From the NCBI GenBank assembly GCA_902800495.1, contig CADCET010000004.1, positions 20,225-84,224 of the forward strand: a stretch of DNA of 64,000 nt. Direction: 5' to 3'. The position numbers and the translations under genes are program-made. The notes beneath the pieces were generated by a model. That model saw only the letters and a list, made by a program, of their open reading frames with translations, was not told the DNA's origin and made no database searches. Shown piece after piece: positions 42,221-50,557 of the stretch. This DNA is from an uncultured Prevotellaceae bacterium (GTDB lineage: Bacteria; Bacteroidota; Bacteroidia; Bacteroidales; Bacteroidaceae). How positions within the stretch are numbered: position 1 is the first letter of the stretch; every line of letters begins with the position of its first letter.

Positions 42221-43306
42221 TCATTGAGGCAGACGCTCTTTGGCGTTGACGTAGGCTTTGTGCGAGGTGAACCCGCTGGCCTCTGCTGCCGTTTCTTCTG
42301 ATGAATTCGGATGCTGGGCCATATAGCGCTCGAAATAGGCGATGCGAAGCCCGTTGACATAGTCGGAGAAACCGCCGAAACGCTCCGTGAACACCCGTGA
42401 GACGCAACTGCGACTGAAGCTGCATCGCTCAACGACCTGCTCCAACTTCAGGTGCGAGTCCAGATATGCGGCTTCGGTATTCACAAACTGCTCAATCTCG
42501 GCAGCTATCCTTTCAGCGCGTTCTTCTGCCAGTTCGTCGTCTGCGTTGTCAATGTAGTCTACAGCGTCATCGCCGATGTCAGAGAGGATGATAGCGCGGC
42601 GCCATACAGGCATCACGCTGAGCAGCAACAGGATGTTGAAGACTGCTAACGGTATGCATAGCACAGCCATAACGGCCGGCGAGTCGGTGATATAGGCAGG
42701 CCATACCAGGGGGGTGAGCAAAATGGGTGCAAACAGGACGCGGTGGGCGTATTCCGTCGGGAAGTCGTCGGGGTTGGAGTAGTTGACGTCACGCGCTTCG
42801 CGCATCCACAGAACAACCTGCCGCATGGCCACGCACGTATAGATCATCATGAGGATGTTGACAACGAGCACCACCACGTTCCACACGCTGATGAATCGGG
42901 GACTGAGAACGCCCGACGGCCACCAGGCGTGAACTATTAGCGGCATAATGGCCAGTGTAGTAATGGCAGCCGCTATGCGCACGACCGGTTTCCAACTGAG
43001 CCACTGCTTCACTGAACCGAAGAAACAGAAAAGCAGCGAGCCGCAGAAGTAGAAATAGGTACACGGGAAATACGACTTCATCAGAAGCCACGCTGCCTCG
43101 CTCCGAGGGTTCAGGACATAAGGCAGCAAGACGGAGCTGCTGAGATAAATCATAATCTGCATCCTGCGGTCAGGCCAGATGTATTCTCTGCGCTCCTTCG
43201 GCGTGCCGCAGTTGTGAAATCCCCTGACGGTGGAAAACACCCAGCAGGTCACCAAATATACCGCTGCTGCTACGCCATACCAGTAAAAACTGTCTGTTTG
43301 GATCAT
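42221..43306 (-). CDS. Membrane-bound AraC-type regulator
   Basis: A 361-residue protein with about seven hydrophobic segments (residues 8-235) followed by a cytoplasmic C-terminal helix-turn-helix region (about 270-361; LEQVVERCSFSRSCVSRVFTERFGG) of AraC type. Membrane anchoring of an AraC DNA-binding domain suggests it binds DNA from the membrane in response to an envelope or membrane signal; the signal is not known. The ATG at 43306 follows a TAACTTTG box by 9 bases. Confidence 0.78.
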   Translation of the reverse strand: MIQTDSFYWYGVAAAVYLVTCWVFSTVRGFHNCGTPKERREYIWPDRRMQIMIYLSSSVLLPYVLNPRSEAAWLLMKSYFPCTYFYFCGSLLFCFFGSVKQWLSWKPVVRIAAAITTLAIMPLIVHAWWPSGVLSPRFISVWNVVVLVVNILMMIYTCVAMRQVVLWMREARDVNYSNPDDFPTEYAHRVLFAPILLTPLVWPAYITDSPAVMAVLCIPLAVFNILLLLSVMPVWRRAIILSDIGDDAVDYIDNADDELAEERAERIAAEIEQFVNTEAAYLDSHLKLEQVVERCSFSRSCVSRVFTERFGGFSDYVNGLRIAYFERYMAQHPNSSEETAAEASGFTSHKAYVNAKERLPQ

Positions 43307-43315
43307 ATTCGATGG

Positions 43316-43323
43316 CAAAGTTA
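43316..43323 (-). promoter_or_regulatory. Membrane AraC gene promoter -7 box (TAACTTTG)
   Basis: Plus-strand CAAAGTTA reads TAACTTTG on the minus strand. It ends 9 bases before the start codon and is divergent from the promoter at 43367. Confidence 0.68.
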
Positions 43324-43366
43324 ATACTTTTTTTTCAAATATCACATTTTGTTTCGATTTATTTTG

Positions 43367-43374
43367 TAACTTTG
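43367..43374 (+). promoter_or_regulatory. Histidine kinase gene promoter -7 box (TAACTTTG)
   Basis: TAACTTTG preceded by an AT-rich tract with TTTTG near 43347-43351. The ATG is at 43401. Confidence 0.65.
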
Positions 43375-43400
43375 CAGCAAATAACTGTTAGACTTTACCA

Positions 43401-44267
43401 ATGAACATATCAACCGTCCTGCCATTACTACTGAGTGCGACACTTATCATCACGCTCGCTTGCCTCTATGCATACTCCCGTCACAGGGCTTCTGAGCGCC
43501 TGAAAGCTGCCTATCATGAACTGGAGGTTGCCAATGCCCGCGTGGAAGAGTCGTCGCGCATGAAGAGCGATTTCATCCAGCAGATTTCACACGAGATACG
43601 CACGCCGCTCAACATTCTGTCGGGATTCACGCAGCTGCTCACGACACCTGGCATATTTCTTGACGATGCCACATTGGCAGACATCAACCGCCAGATAACG
43701 GCGAACACGAACCGCATCACGAGTCTCGTCAACAAGATGCTTGAACTCTCGGAGGCCAAGAGTCTCGCTGTCATCGACCGTACTGACAATGTGTCAGCTG
43801 AACAGATTGTAGCCGAAGCCGTTACGGCATCGCGCATAACTAATGCCAACCACCTGACGTTCAACATACTGGAATCGACAGAATCCAAGACCGCCGTACT
43901 CCAGACCAACAAACAGGCAGCCGTCCGTGCGCTGTCGCTGTTGCTCGACAATGCCCGTAAGTTCACAGCTCCCGCAGAGGCTTCTCAGTCTGACGTGCCT
44001 CCCGAACGTCTGCAGAAGGTTGTCCTCCGTCTGTCAGTTTCCTCCGGGCGTCTGTTCTTCTCGGTCGAGGATACGGGTATCGGCATTCCGCACAAGGAGG
44101 CTGAGCGCATCTTCGACGAGTTTGTGCAGTTAGACGAATATTATGACGGCACAGGCATCGGACTTACCGTCGCTCGCTCCTTAGTCCGCCGTATCGGTGG
44201 CGACATCAAACTCGACACCGCCTACATCGGAGGCTCCCGCTTCGTTATGACCCTGCCTGTTTCGTGA
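43401..44267 (+). CDS. Sensor histidine kinase
   Basis: A 288-residue kinase with one N-terminal membrane helix (about 5-25), no periplasmic sensor domain, HisKA box IQQISHEIRTPLNILSGF (His near residue 64) and an HATPase domain (LLLDNARKFT, VEDTGIGIPH, GTGIGLTVARSLV). All catalytic motifs are intact, unlike the propeller proteins elsewhere in this window. No response regulator is adjacent. It is divergent from the membrane AraC gene. The last 23 bases overlap the convergent GH43 gene. Confidence 0.9.
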   Translation: MNISTVLPLLLSATLIITLACLYAYSRHRASERLKAAYHELEVANARVEESSRMKSDFIQQISHEIRTPLNILSGFTQLLTTPGIFLDDATLADINRQITANTNRITSLVNKMLELSEAKSLAVIDRTDNVSAEQIVAEAVTASRITNANHLTFNILESTESKTAVLQTNKQAAVRALSLLLDNARKFTAPAEASQSDVPPERLQKVVLRLSVSSGRLFFSVEDTGIGIPHKEAERIFDEFVQLDEYYDGTGIGLTVARSLVRRIGGDIKLDTAYIGGSRFVMTLPVS

Positions 44268-45936
44268 TGCGAATCCAGTCGGCGTCAATCCAGCCGCGGT
44301 CGCACTTGGGGTCGCTCTCGGCGCTGACGAAGCCGAACTTGGCGCCAATCCACTTTCCTTGACGCATCTGGAACTCATTGCCGCAGGCCGTCCACTTCTT
44401 GCCGTCCGGACTATAGGCAAAGCTGACGACGGGCTTGCCGCCGTGAGGTTGTCCGGCTTCGGCGTTGCTGACAGTCAGCCGCAGGTAGATGTCTTCGTGT
44501 ATGCCGGGCTTGTAGTCAATCTTGTCCTTGGCCGTTGGCTTCAGGGTGGCTAACACCTGCTCCGTCTGGGGCTTGCCCTTGTCTGCATCCTTGCAGGTCA
44601 TCTGTACCAACTGGAATTCTTCGCCCATACGGCGTACGACGAGGGCCGAGTAGTCGAGACCCATCATGATGAGTCCGCCAAACTGTCCGTCGGCCTTCGA
44701 CGTGAAGCGCAGCTTGGTGGTGGCGGTGAACTCGTCGGCAGGCGTTTTCTGCAGCAGCATATTGGGAACGAGCCAGAGGTTCTTCCACGCCTTGTCTGTC
44801 TTGTAGGTGTAGATGCGGAAGGTGCCGAAAGCGGTGGGCACGCCGTACTTCTCGTCGTAGTTGGCCTGCCATTGCCATTGTTTACCCAAAGTGGGGGTGT
44901 TGAACTCGTCGCTTTCGGCAGGATTGACGATGGTTGTCGACGACGACTGGGGTTTCTTATAGGTGGTGACGGGTTCGCCTTTCTTGCCCATAATCGGCCA
45001 GCCAGTAGTCCAGTCGACGGGGTTCAGATGGACGACACGACCGTAGGCTTCCTTGTCCTGGAAGTGCAGAAACCAGTCTTCACCATATTTATTATGTACC
45101 CAAGCGCCCTGATGCGGGCCGTTAATCTTGGTCTTGCCCTGCTGCAGCACAATCTTATGCTCGTAGGGACCGTAGGGCGACTTTGAGCGCATGGCCAATT
45201 GGAAACCCTCGGGAACGCCGCCAGCAGGACACATGATCCAGTAGCAGCCGTCGCGCTTGTAGAACTTCGGCCCTTCGCAGGTGCGGTTAGCGGTGCCGTT
45301 GCCGTCGAAGACGATGACGGGCTGTCCGATGGCTCGCGTGCCGTCGGCAGACATCTCGCGGACGGTGAGTACTGAAGCGTATTTCGAGCGCGAGTTAGCC
45401 CAGCCGTTGACCAGATAGCAGCGTCCGTCGTCGTCCCAGAGCGGGGTGGTGTCGATGTAGCCCTGTCCTGGTATGACGCAGACGGGAGCCTCCCATTCGC
45501 CGGCAGGATCGCCGTTACGCGTCTTCACCATCATGGCGCCGAAGTCGGGGTCGCCCCAGTAGATGTAGTACTGGCCGTCGTGATAGCGGATGGATGGTGC
45601 CCACACGCCGTTGCCGTGCTGCGGGCTGTTGAAGTGCTTGATGAGTTCAGAGTTGCCCGTGTACAGCTCTTTCAGCGCGTAGCCCACAATCTGCCAGTTG
45701 ACGAGGTCTCGTGAGTGGAGGATGGGCAGTCCGGGCACGCATTGGAATGATGAGGCTGTCATGTAATAGTCTTCGCCCGAAGGACCTACACAGACATCGG
45801 GGTCGGAGTAGTCGGCATTGATGACGGGGTTTGTGTAGGTGCCGTTGCCGTTGTCGGGCGACCAAACCTTTGATACGTACTGGGCGCTGGCCAGACAGGG
45901 TAGGGTGGCCAGCATCATTGTGATTAGTTTTTTCAT
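44245..45936 (-). CDS. Glycoside hydrolase family 43 protein
   Basis: Signal peptide MKKLITMMLATLPCLASAQ, then a five-bladed GH43 domain (about 35-330) with the acidic stretch DYSDPDV near residues 42-48 (general base Asp), WAPSIRYHDGQYYIYW and the general-acid Glu in NRTCEGPKFY. A C-terminal beta-sandwich domain (about 355-563) resembles those of beta-xylosidases. It probably acts on xylan or arabinan side chains. The ATG at 45936 overlaps the stop codon of the upstream ATP-grasp-like gene (ATGA). The 3' end overlaps the convergent kinase gene by 23 bases. Confidence 0.9.
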   Translation of the reverse strand: MKKLITMMLATLPCLASAQYVSKVWSPDNGNGTYTNPVINADYSDPDVCVGPSGEDYYMTASSFQCVPGLPILHSRDLVNWQIVGYALKELYTGNSELIKHFNSPQHGNGVWAPSIRYHDGQYYIYWGDPDFGAMMVKTRNGDPAGEWEAPVCVIPGQGYIDTTPLWDDDGRCYLVNGWANSRSKYASVLTVREMSADGTRAIGQPVIVFDGNGTANRTCEGPKFYKRDGCYWIMCPAGGVPEGFQLAMRSKSPYGPYEHKIVLQQGKTKINGPHQGAWVHNKYGEDWFLHFQDKEAYGRVVHLNPVDWTTGWPIMGKKGEPVTTYKKPQSSSTTIVNPAESDEFNTPTLGKQWQWQANYDEKYGVPTAFGTFRIYTYKTDKAWKNLWLVPNMLLQKTPADEFTATTKLRFTSKADGQFGGLIMMGLDYSALVVRRMGEEFQLVQMTCKDADKGKPQTEQVLATLKPTAKDKIDYKPGIHEDIYLRLTVSNAEAGQPHGGKPVVSFAYSPDGKKWTACGNEFQMRQGKWIGAKFGFVSAESDPKCDRGWIDADWIRITKQAGS

Positions 45937-47009
45937 AAGCGGTTTATTTTTAGTAAGTAGTTGTTTTCTGAATAGTCTATGCGCATGACGCGGACGATGT
46001 CGTCGTCGGTCGGCGAGAGCGACAGGGCCACGTGACCCATTGTGCGACGCAGGTTGATTTCCACACAGGGATGGAGCTTGGAGGGCGACACCACCATCAT
46101 GTCGACACCAAATGGTCCGGCGTATTGGCCGTTGAAAACGAGACTTAACTCGCTGCAAATCTTTTCTTGAATATCGTTAAGCAAACTTATTGGTATATAG
46201 CGGCTTATCATTTCTCGTTTGGTAGTTTCTGTAGCGATGATGTTGCCCGTATATGCACCATTGGCCGTATGGAAGAGCGACAGTCCGAGGTAGGTGATGC
46301 GGCCGCAGCCGTCGGAGTAGAATTCCATGCCGAAGTCCTTCGCCTTGTCGTAATAAGGCTCTACCATCACCGAGCCTTGCGTCTGTACCAGATTGCGGAA
46401 CCAGCCGGCTTGCATGGCGAAGGGCGTACGTTCGACAGACAGGAAACGCAGTCCCCGGCCGCTGGACGACCACGGGGCTTTCATCACCAATTGGCCATAG
46501 CGTTGCAGCAGCGTTTCCACCTCTTCAGCCGTCGTACATTCGAAGGATTCGCCAACGGTTCCCTCTACGCGCAATGCCGGTAGCAGACGAGCTGCCGTGC
46601 GGCGGTGGGAGAGGTTGCGGATAGTCTCTAATTGGGCGGCTGTCGGCATGAATTTTTCGTCGACGCCGTAGCGTAGCAGTTGGGCTCTCAAGGCGCTGTT
46701 CCAGCCCCATGGTTCCACCGTCGAGGTTTGCCGTAAGCAAAGGTCGGGTTTACCGTAAGCAAACCTCGGGTTTACCGTAAGCAAAGGTCGGGGGCCCAAG
46801 AGGGTGTCTATCCGGTGCCTGATTTTGCGCCATTCGCGCTCGGCTTGTGCTACGTCGTCGACCATGATGACATCGTCTTCGTCGGCCCAGATGGCGGGGA
46901 TGAATCCGAGGTCGTGACGCAGTTGCCGCCCGGCGTGCGGAGCCGTGAAGTTTGAGAGTCCGCTGGCCAGCGCAATATCGTGTTCTGGGTTAAAGATGTG
47001 TAGGGTCAT
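45933..47009 (-). CDS. ATP-grasp-like protein of unknown function
   Basis: A 358-residue cytoplasmic protein starting MTLHIFNPEHDIALASG. VMKAPWSSSGRGLRFLS near residues 170-190 and VEINLRRTMGHVA near 315-330 fit the nucleotide-binding loop and metal-binding end of ATP-grasp enzymes. The product is not known. It is translationally coupled to GH43 (4-base ATGA overlap), a pairing without an obvious metabolic reason. Residues about 72-94 are encoded by three 22-base repeats read in three frames. Promoter TAACTTTG lies 14 bases upstream. Confidence 0.72.
   Translation of the reverse strand: MTLHIFNPEHDIALASGLSNFTAPHAGRQLRHDLGFIPAIWADEDDVIMVDDVAQAEREWRKIRHRIDTLLGPRPLLTVNPRFAYGKPDLCLRQTSTVEPWGWNSALRAQLLRYGVDEKFMPTAAQLETIRNLSHRRTAARLLPALRVEGTVGESFECTTAEEVETLLQRYGQLVMKAPWSSSGRGLRFLSVERTPFAMQAGWFRNLVQTQGSVMVEPYYDKAKDFGMEFYSDGCGRITYLGLSLFHTANGAYTGNIIATETTKREMISRYIPISLLNDIQEKICSELSLVFNGQYAGPFGVDMMVVSPSKLHPCVEINLRRTMGHVALSLSPTDDDIVRVMRIDYSENNYLLKINRL
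46726..46791. repeat. Three 22-base tandem repeats inside the ATP-grasp-like gene
   Basis: Units start at 46726, 46748 and 46770, each containing CCGTAAGCAAA or CCGTAAGCAAACC and ending TCGG. As 22 is not a multiple of 3, the three copies are translated in three frames, giving PRFAYGKP, DLCLRQTS and similar unrelated peptides. Total 66 bases, so the overall frame is kept. Confidence 0.92.
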
Positions 47010-47023
47010 ATCTGTTTTGGGTG

Positions 47024-47031
47024 CAAAGTTA
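47024..47031 (-). promoter_or_regulatory. Promoter of the ATP-grasp-like/GH43 operon (TAACTTTG)
   Basis: Plus-strand CAAAGTTA reads TAACTTTG on the minus strand, 14 bases before the start codon at 47009. Confidence 0.7.
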
Positions 47032-47094
47032 CGAATTTTTATTGCTTATTGGTAACTTTGTCTGCAAAAATTTGGGATTTAGGAATAAAATATC

Positions 47095-47102
47095 TAACTT
47101 TG
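47095..47102 (+). promoter_or_regulatory. hppA promoter (TAACTTTG)
   Basis: TAACTTTG with TTTG at 47071-47074, 20 bases upstream. A second TAACTTTG at 47053-47060 may be another start site. The ATG is at 47146. Confidence 0.75.
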
Positions 47103-47145
47103 CACGAAGATTGTATATTATAACCAAAAACTTAAAGAAATAATA

Positions 47146-49332
47146 ATGAACATCCCTGCAGTATTCTGGCTTGTGCCTGTGGCATCTGTCGTAGCTTTAG
47201 GCATGGCGTATTTCTTCTTCACCCAGATGATGAAGGCCGATGAAGGAACGCCTCGTATGAAAGAAATTGCGCTTTACGTCCGTAAAGGAGCAATGGCTTA
47301 CCTTAAACAGCAGTATAAGGTTGTGTGTATTGTCTTTGCGGTGTTGTGTGCCCTTTTTGCCTTTATGGCATACGGGCTGAACGTGCAGAACCCGTGGGTG
47401 CCGTTTGCTTTCCTGACGGGAGGCTTCTTCTCGGGTTTGGCAGGCTTCTTCGGTATGAAGACAGCTACTTATGCCTCTGCTCGTACGGCCAACGCTGCCC
47501 GTGAGAGTTTGGATGCCGGTTTGAAGATTGCATTCCGCTCGGGTGCCGTGATGGGCCTGACGGTCGTTGGTCTCGGACTGCTCGATATCGCTATCTGGTT
47601 CGTGGTGCTGAACTATTTCGATGCCGACGGACTGATTTCCATTACCACCACCATGTTGACCTTTGGTATGGGTGCCTCGACGCAGGCGCTGTTTGCCCGT
47701 GTGGGCGGCGGTATCTACACGAAGGCTGCCGACGTGGGTGCCGACATCGTGGGTAAGGTCGAGGCCGATATTCCTGAGGACGATCCCCGTAACCCTGCAA
47801 CGATTGCCGACAACGTGGGCGACAACGTGGGTGACGTAGCCGGTATGGGTGCCGACCTCTATGAGAGCTATTGTGGCTCCATCCTTTCTACAGCAGCCTT
47901 GGGTGCTGCCGCCTTCGGTGTTGCAGGTCTTGAGGTTCAGTTGAAGGCCGTCATTGCCCCGATGCTGATTGCTGCCGTGGGTGTGTTCCTCTCGTTGATG
48001 GGAATCTTCCTCGTCCGTACAAAGGAGGGTGCCACGATGAAGGACTTACTCCGCTCGCTGTCGTTGGGCACTAATGTCAGCGCCGTGCTGATAGCCATTG
48101 CCACCTTTGCCATTCTTTATCTGTTAGGAGTCGAGAACTGGCTGGGACTCTCGTTCTCGGTTATCTCAGGTCTGGCTGCCGGCGTCATCATCGGACAGGC
48201 TACGGAGTACTATACGTCGCACTCGTACAAACCGACGCAGAAAATCTCAGAGGCAGGACAGACAGGTGCTGCCACCGTTATCATTAAAGGTATAGGTACG
48301 GGAATGATTTCGACCTGTATTCCCGTCATCACCATCGGTGTGGCCATTATGCTGAGCTACCTGTGTGCCAATGGCTTCGACCTCTCTATGTCGTCAGCCA
48401 GCCTGTCGCATGGTCTCTATGGCATCGGTATTGCTGCTGTGGGTATGCTCTCTACGCTGGGCATCACGCTGGCTACTGACGCTTACGGTCCTATTGCCGA
48501 CAATGCCGGTGGTAACGCCGAGATGTCACAGCTGGGTGAGGAGGTGCGCCACCGTACCGACGCCCTTGATGCCCTTGGCAACACTACCGCCGCTACGGGT
48601 AAGGGCTTTGCCATCGGTTCAGCAGCCCTGACGGCGCTGGCTCTCCTGGCTTCGTATATTGAGGAAATCAAGATTGCGATGTCTCGTGCCGGCGAGACGT
48701 TGACCAACGTTGCTGGCGACGTTATAAACGCCACCGATGCCACCATCCCCGACTTTATGAACTATTTCCAGGTGAACCTGATGAACCCGAAGGTGCTCGT
48801 CGGTGCCTTCATCGGAGCGATGGCTGCCTTCCTGTTCTGTGGTATGACGATGGAGGCCGTGGGGCGTGCAGCAGAAAAGATGGTGCAGGAGGTGCGCCGC
48901 CAGTTCCGCGAGATTGCCGGTATTCTTGAGGGTACGGGTACCCCTGATTATGGCCGCTGCGTGGAAATATCGACCCGTGCTGCCCAGCACGAGATGGTCA
49001 TTCCCTCGGTGCTCGCCATCATTATCCCCATCATCGTAGGCATCCTGCTCGGTGTAGCTGGAGTACTGGGACTGCTTGTTGGCGGTTTGGCTGGTGGCTT
49101 CACGCTGGCCGTGTTCATGGCCAATGCCGGTGGTGCCTGGGACAATGCAAAGAAGAATATCGAGGAAGGCAACTTCGGCGGCAAGGGCTCGTTCGCCCAT
49201 AAGGCTTGTATCGTCGGCGATACTGTTGGTGACCCGTTCAAGGATACTTCCGGCCCGTCATTGAACATCCTGATCAAGCTGATGTCGATGGTCTCTATCG
49301 TCATGGCCGGCTTGACGGTTGCTTTTTCCTAA
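47146..49332 (+). CDS. hppA: Membrane ion-pumping pyrophosphatase HppA
   Basis: A 728-residue integral membrane pyrophosphatase with about 16 helices. The substrate motif GGIYTKAADVGADIVGKVE and the acidic cluster DDPRNPATIADNVGDNVGD are intact. The GNTTAATGKG stretch near residue 480 has Ala/Gly at the positions that are Lys in K+-independent enzymes, so this is predicted to be K+-dependent and to pump Na+, possibly with H+ as reported for Bacteroides. It recovers energy from biosynthetic pyrophosphate. The stop codon is followed by a heptamer array and the signalling operon. Confidence 0.95.
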   Translation: MNIPAVFWLVPVASVVALGMAYFFFTQMMKADEGTPRMKEIALYVRKGAMAYLKQQYKVVCIVFAVLCALFAFMAYGLNVQNPWVPFAFLTGGFFSGLAGFFGMKTATYASARTANAARESLDAGLKIAFRSGAVMGLTVVGLGLLDIAIWFVVLNYFDADGLISITTTMLTFGMGASTQALFARVGGGIYTKAADVGADIVGKVEADIPEDDPRNPATIADNVGDNVGDVAGMGADLYESYCGSILSTAALGAAAFGVAGLEVQLKAVIAPMLIAAVGVFLSLMGIFLVRTKEGATMKDLLRSLSLGTNVSAVLIAIATFAILYLLGVENWLGLSFSVISGLAAGVIIGQATEYYTSHSYKPTQKISEAGQTGAATVIIKGIGTGMISTCIPVITIGVAIMLSYLCANGFDLSMSSASLSHGLYGIGIAAVGMLSTLGITLATDAYGPIADNAGGNAEMSQLGEEVRHRTDALDALGNTTAATGKGFAIGSAALTALALLASYIEEIKIAMSRAGETLTNVAGDVINATDATIPDFMNYFQVNLMNPKVLVGAFIGAMAAFLFCGMTMEAVGRAAEKMVQEVRRQFREIAGILEGTGTPDYGRCVEISTRAAQHEMVIPSVLAIIIPIIVGILLGVAGVLGLLVGGLAGGFTLAVFMANAGGAWDNAKKNIEEGNFGGKGSFAHKACIVGDTVGDPFKDTSGPSLNILIKLMSMVSIVMAGLTVAFS

Positions 49333-49356
49333 TTAACAAATAGTAAACCGTCAAAT

Positions 49357-49377
49357 AAATTGTAAATTGTAAATTGT
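49357..49377. repeat. Heptanucleotide array between hppA and the signalling operon
   Basis: Three exact AAATTGT copies (49357, 49364, 49371), followed by the related CAAATAG and TAAATCT. The ATG of the next gene is 19 bases further on (49397). Same period and position as the arrays near rnfE, rnfA and the imelysin gene. Confidence 0.9.
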
Positions 49378-49396
49378 CAAATAGTAAATCTGAATA

Positions 49397-50557
49397 ATGC
49401 CGATTAAGATTCTGAGTGTCGACGACGAGATGGATCTCGAGTTGCTGTTGACACAATACTTCAGGAGGAAAATTCGTAAGGGTGAATACGAGTTCGTGTT
49501 TGCCCACAACGGTTTGGAGGCGCTCACCATGATGGTGAAGCACCCCGATATTGAGATTATCCTCTCAGACATCAACATGCCCGAGATGGACGGTTTGACG
49601 CTGTTGGCTAAGATCAACGAGATGCGTAATCCGGCGTTGAGGGTTATCATGGTGAGTGCTTACGGCGATATGGGCAATATCCGCCAGGCTATGAACAACG
49701 GTGCCTTCGACTTTGCTACGAAGCCCATCGATCTGGACGACCTGAGCGTGACGATTGAGAAAGCCATCGCGCAAATCAACTATGTCCACGAGATGCAGAA
49801 GGAGCACACGCAGTTAGAGTCGCTGAAGGGCGACTTAGCTGTGGCCGGTGAGATACAGCAGGCCATCCTGCCGCGTATCTTCCCACCATTCCCGGATAAA
49901 GCCGATAAGATAGATGTCGCAGCCTCAATGACCCCGGCTAAAGATGTCGGTGGCGACTTCTACGACTTCTTCCGTATTGACAACGACCGTATAGGCTTCC
50001 TTATTGCCGACGTCAGCGGCAAGGGTGTTCCTGCAGCTATCTTCATGGCTGTCAGCCGTACGCTGATTCGTGCCACAGGCATTCGTGGCGGCAGTCCGGC
50101 AGACTGTATTGGCTATTCGAATAAGCTGTTGTCTGACGAGTCCGTCGACTGTATGTTCGTTACCGTCTTCTATGGCATCATGAACGTGACTACAGGAGAG
50201 GTTACCTACTGTGATGCCGGCCACAATCCACCTTATATTATAAAAGGTACGGGCGAGGTCAAGGCTCTGGAGATGTCGCAGGACCCGATGGTAGGTGCCA
50301 TCAGCGGCGTCGATTATCACGACTGTCAGCTGCAGTTGGATAAAGGCGACGCACTCGTAATGTTTACCGACGGCGTGACAGAGGCCATGAATGCTGCCAA
50401 CGAGGAGTTTGGCGAGGCTCGCCTTGAGGCTACGCTGTCGAAGACATTCAGCAAGTGTCAGGACGTGGTTGAGGCTATCAAGACCGATGTCGCAGGCTTT
50501 GTCGATGGTGCCGAGCAGAGTGACGACATAACAGTATTGGCTCTTAAGAGACTGTGA
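49397..50557 (+). CDS. Response regulator with PP2C (SpoIIE/RsbU-type) phosphatase domain
   Basis: A 386-residue protein. The N-terminal receiver (1-125) has an intact acidic pocket (SVDDE), phospho-Asp in ILSDINMPEMDG and Lys in TKPID. A helical linker follows (AVAGEIQQAILPR). The C-terminal PP2C-type phosphatase (about 170-386) keeps its metal ligands (DVGGDFYD, IADVSGKG, FTDGVTEAM, QSDDITVL). Such proteins dephosphorylate Ser/Thr-phosphorylated partners when the receiver is phosphorylated. No anti-sigma or STAS gene is nearby, so the target is unknown. It is the first gene of the five-gene operon; the next gene overlaps by 4 bases. Confidence 0.92.
   Translation: MPIKILSVDDEMDLELLLTQYFRRKIRKGEYEFVFAHNGLEALTMMVKHPDIEIILSDINMPEMDGLTLLAKINEMRNPALRVIMVSAYGDMGNIRQAMNNGAFDFATKPIDLDDLSVTIEKAIAQINYVHEMQKEHTQLESLKGDLAVAGEIQQAILPRIFPPFPDKADKIDVAASMTPAKDVGGDFYDFFRIDNDRIGFLIADVSGKGVPAAIFMAVSRTLIRATGIRGGSPADCIGYSNKLLSDESVDCMFVTVFYGIMNVTTGEVTYCDAGHNPPYIIKGTGEVKALEMSQDPMVGAISGVDYHDCQLQLDKGDALVMFTDGVTEAMNAANEEFGEARLEATLSKTFSKCQDVVEAIKTDVAGFVDGAEQSDDITVLALKRL

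Noticed and set aside
47053-47060. Second hppA promoter (TAACTTTG)
   Set aside because: The box matches, but the one at 47095 has the better -33 partner and distance; kept only as a note.
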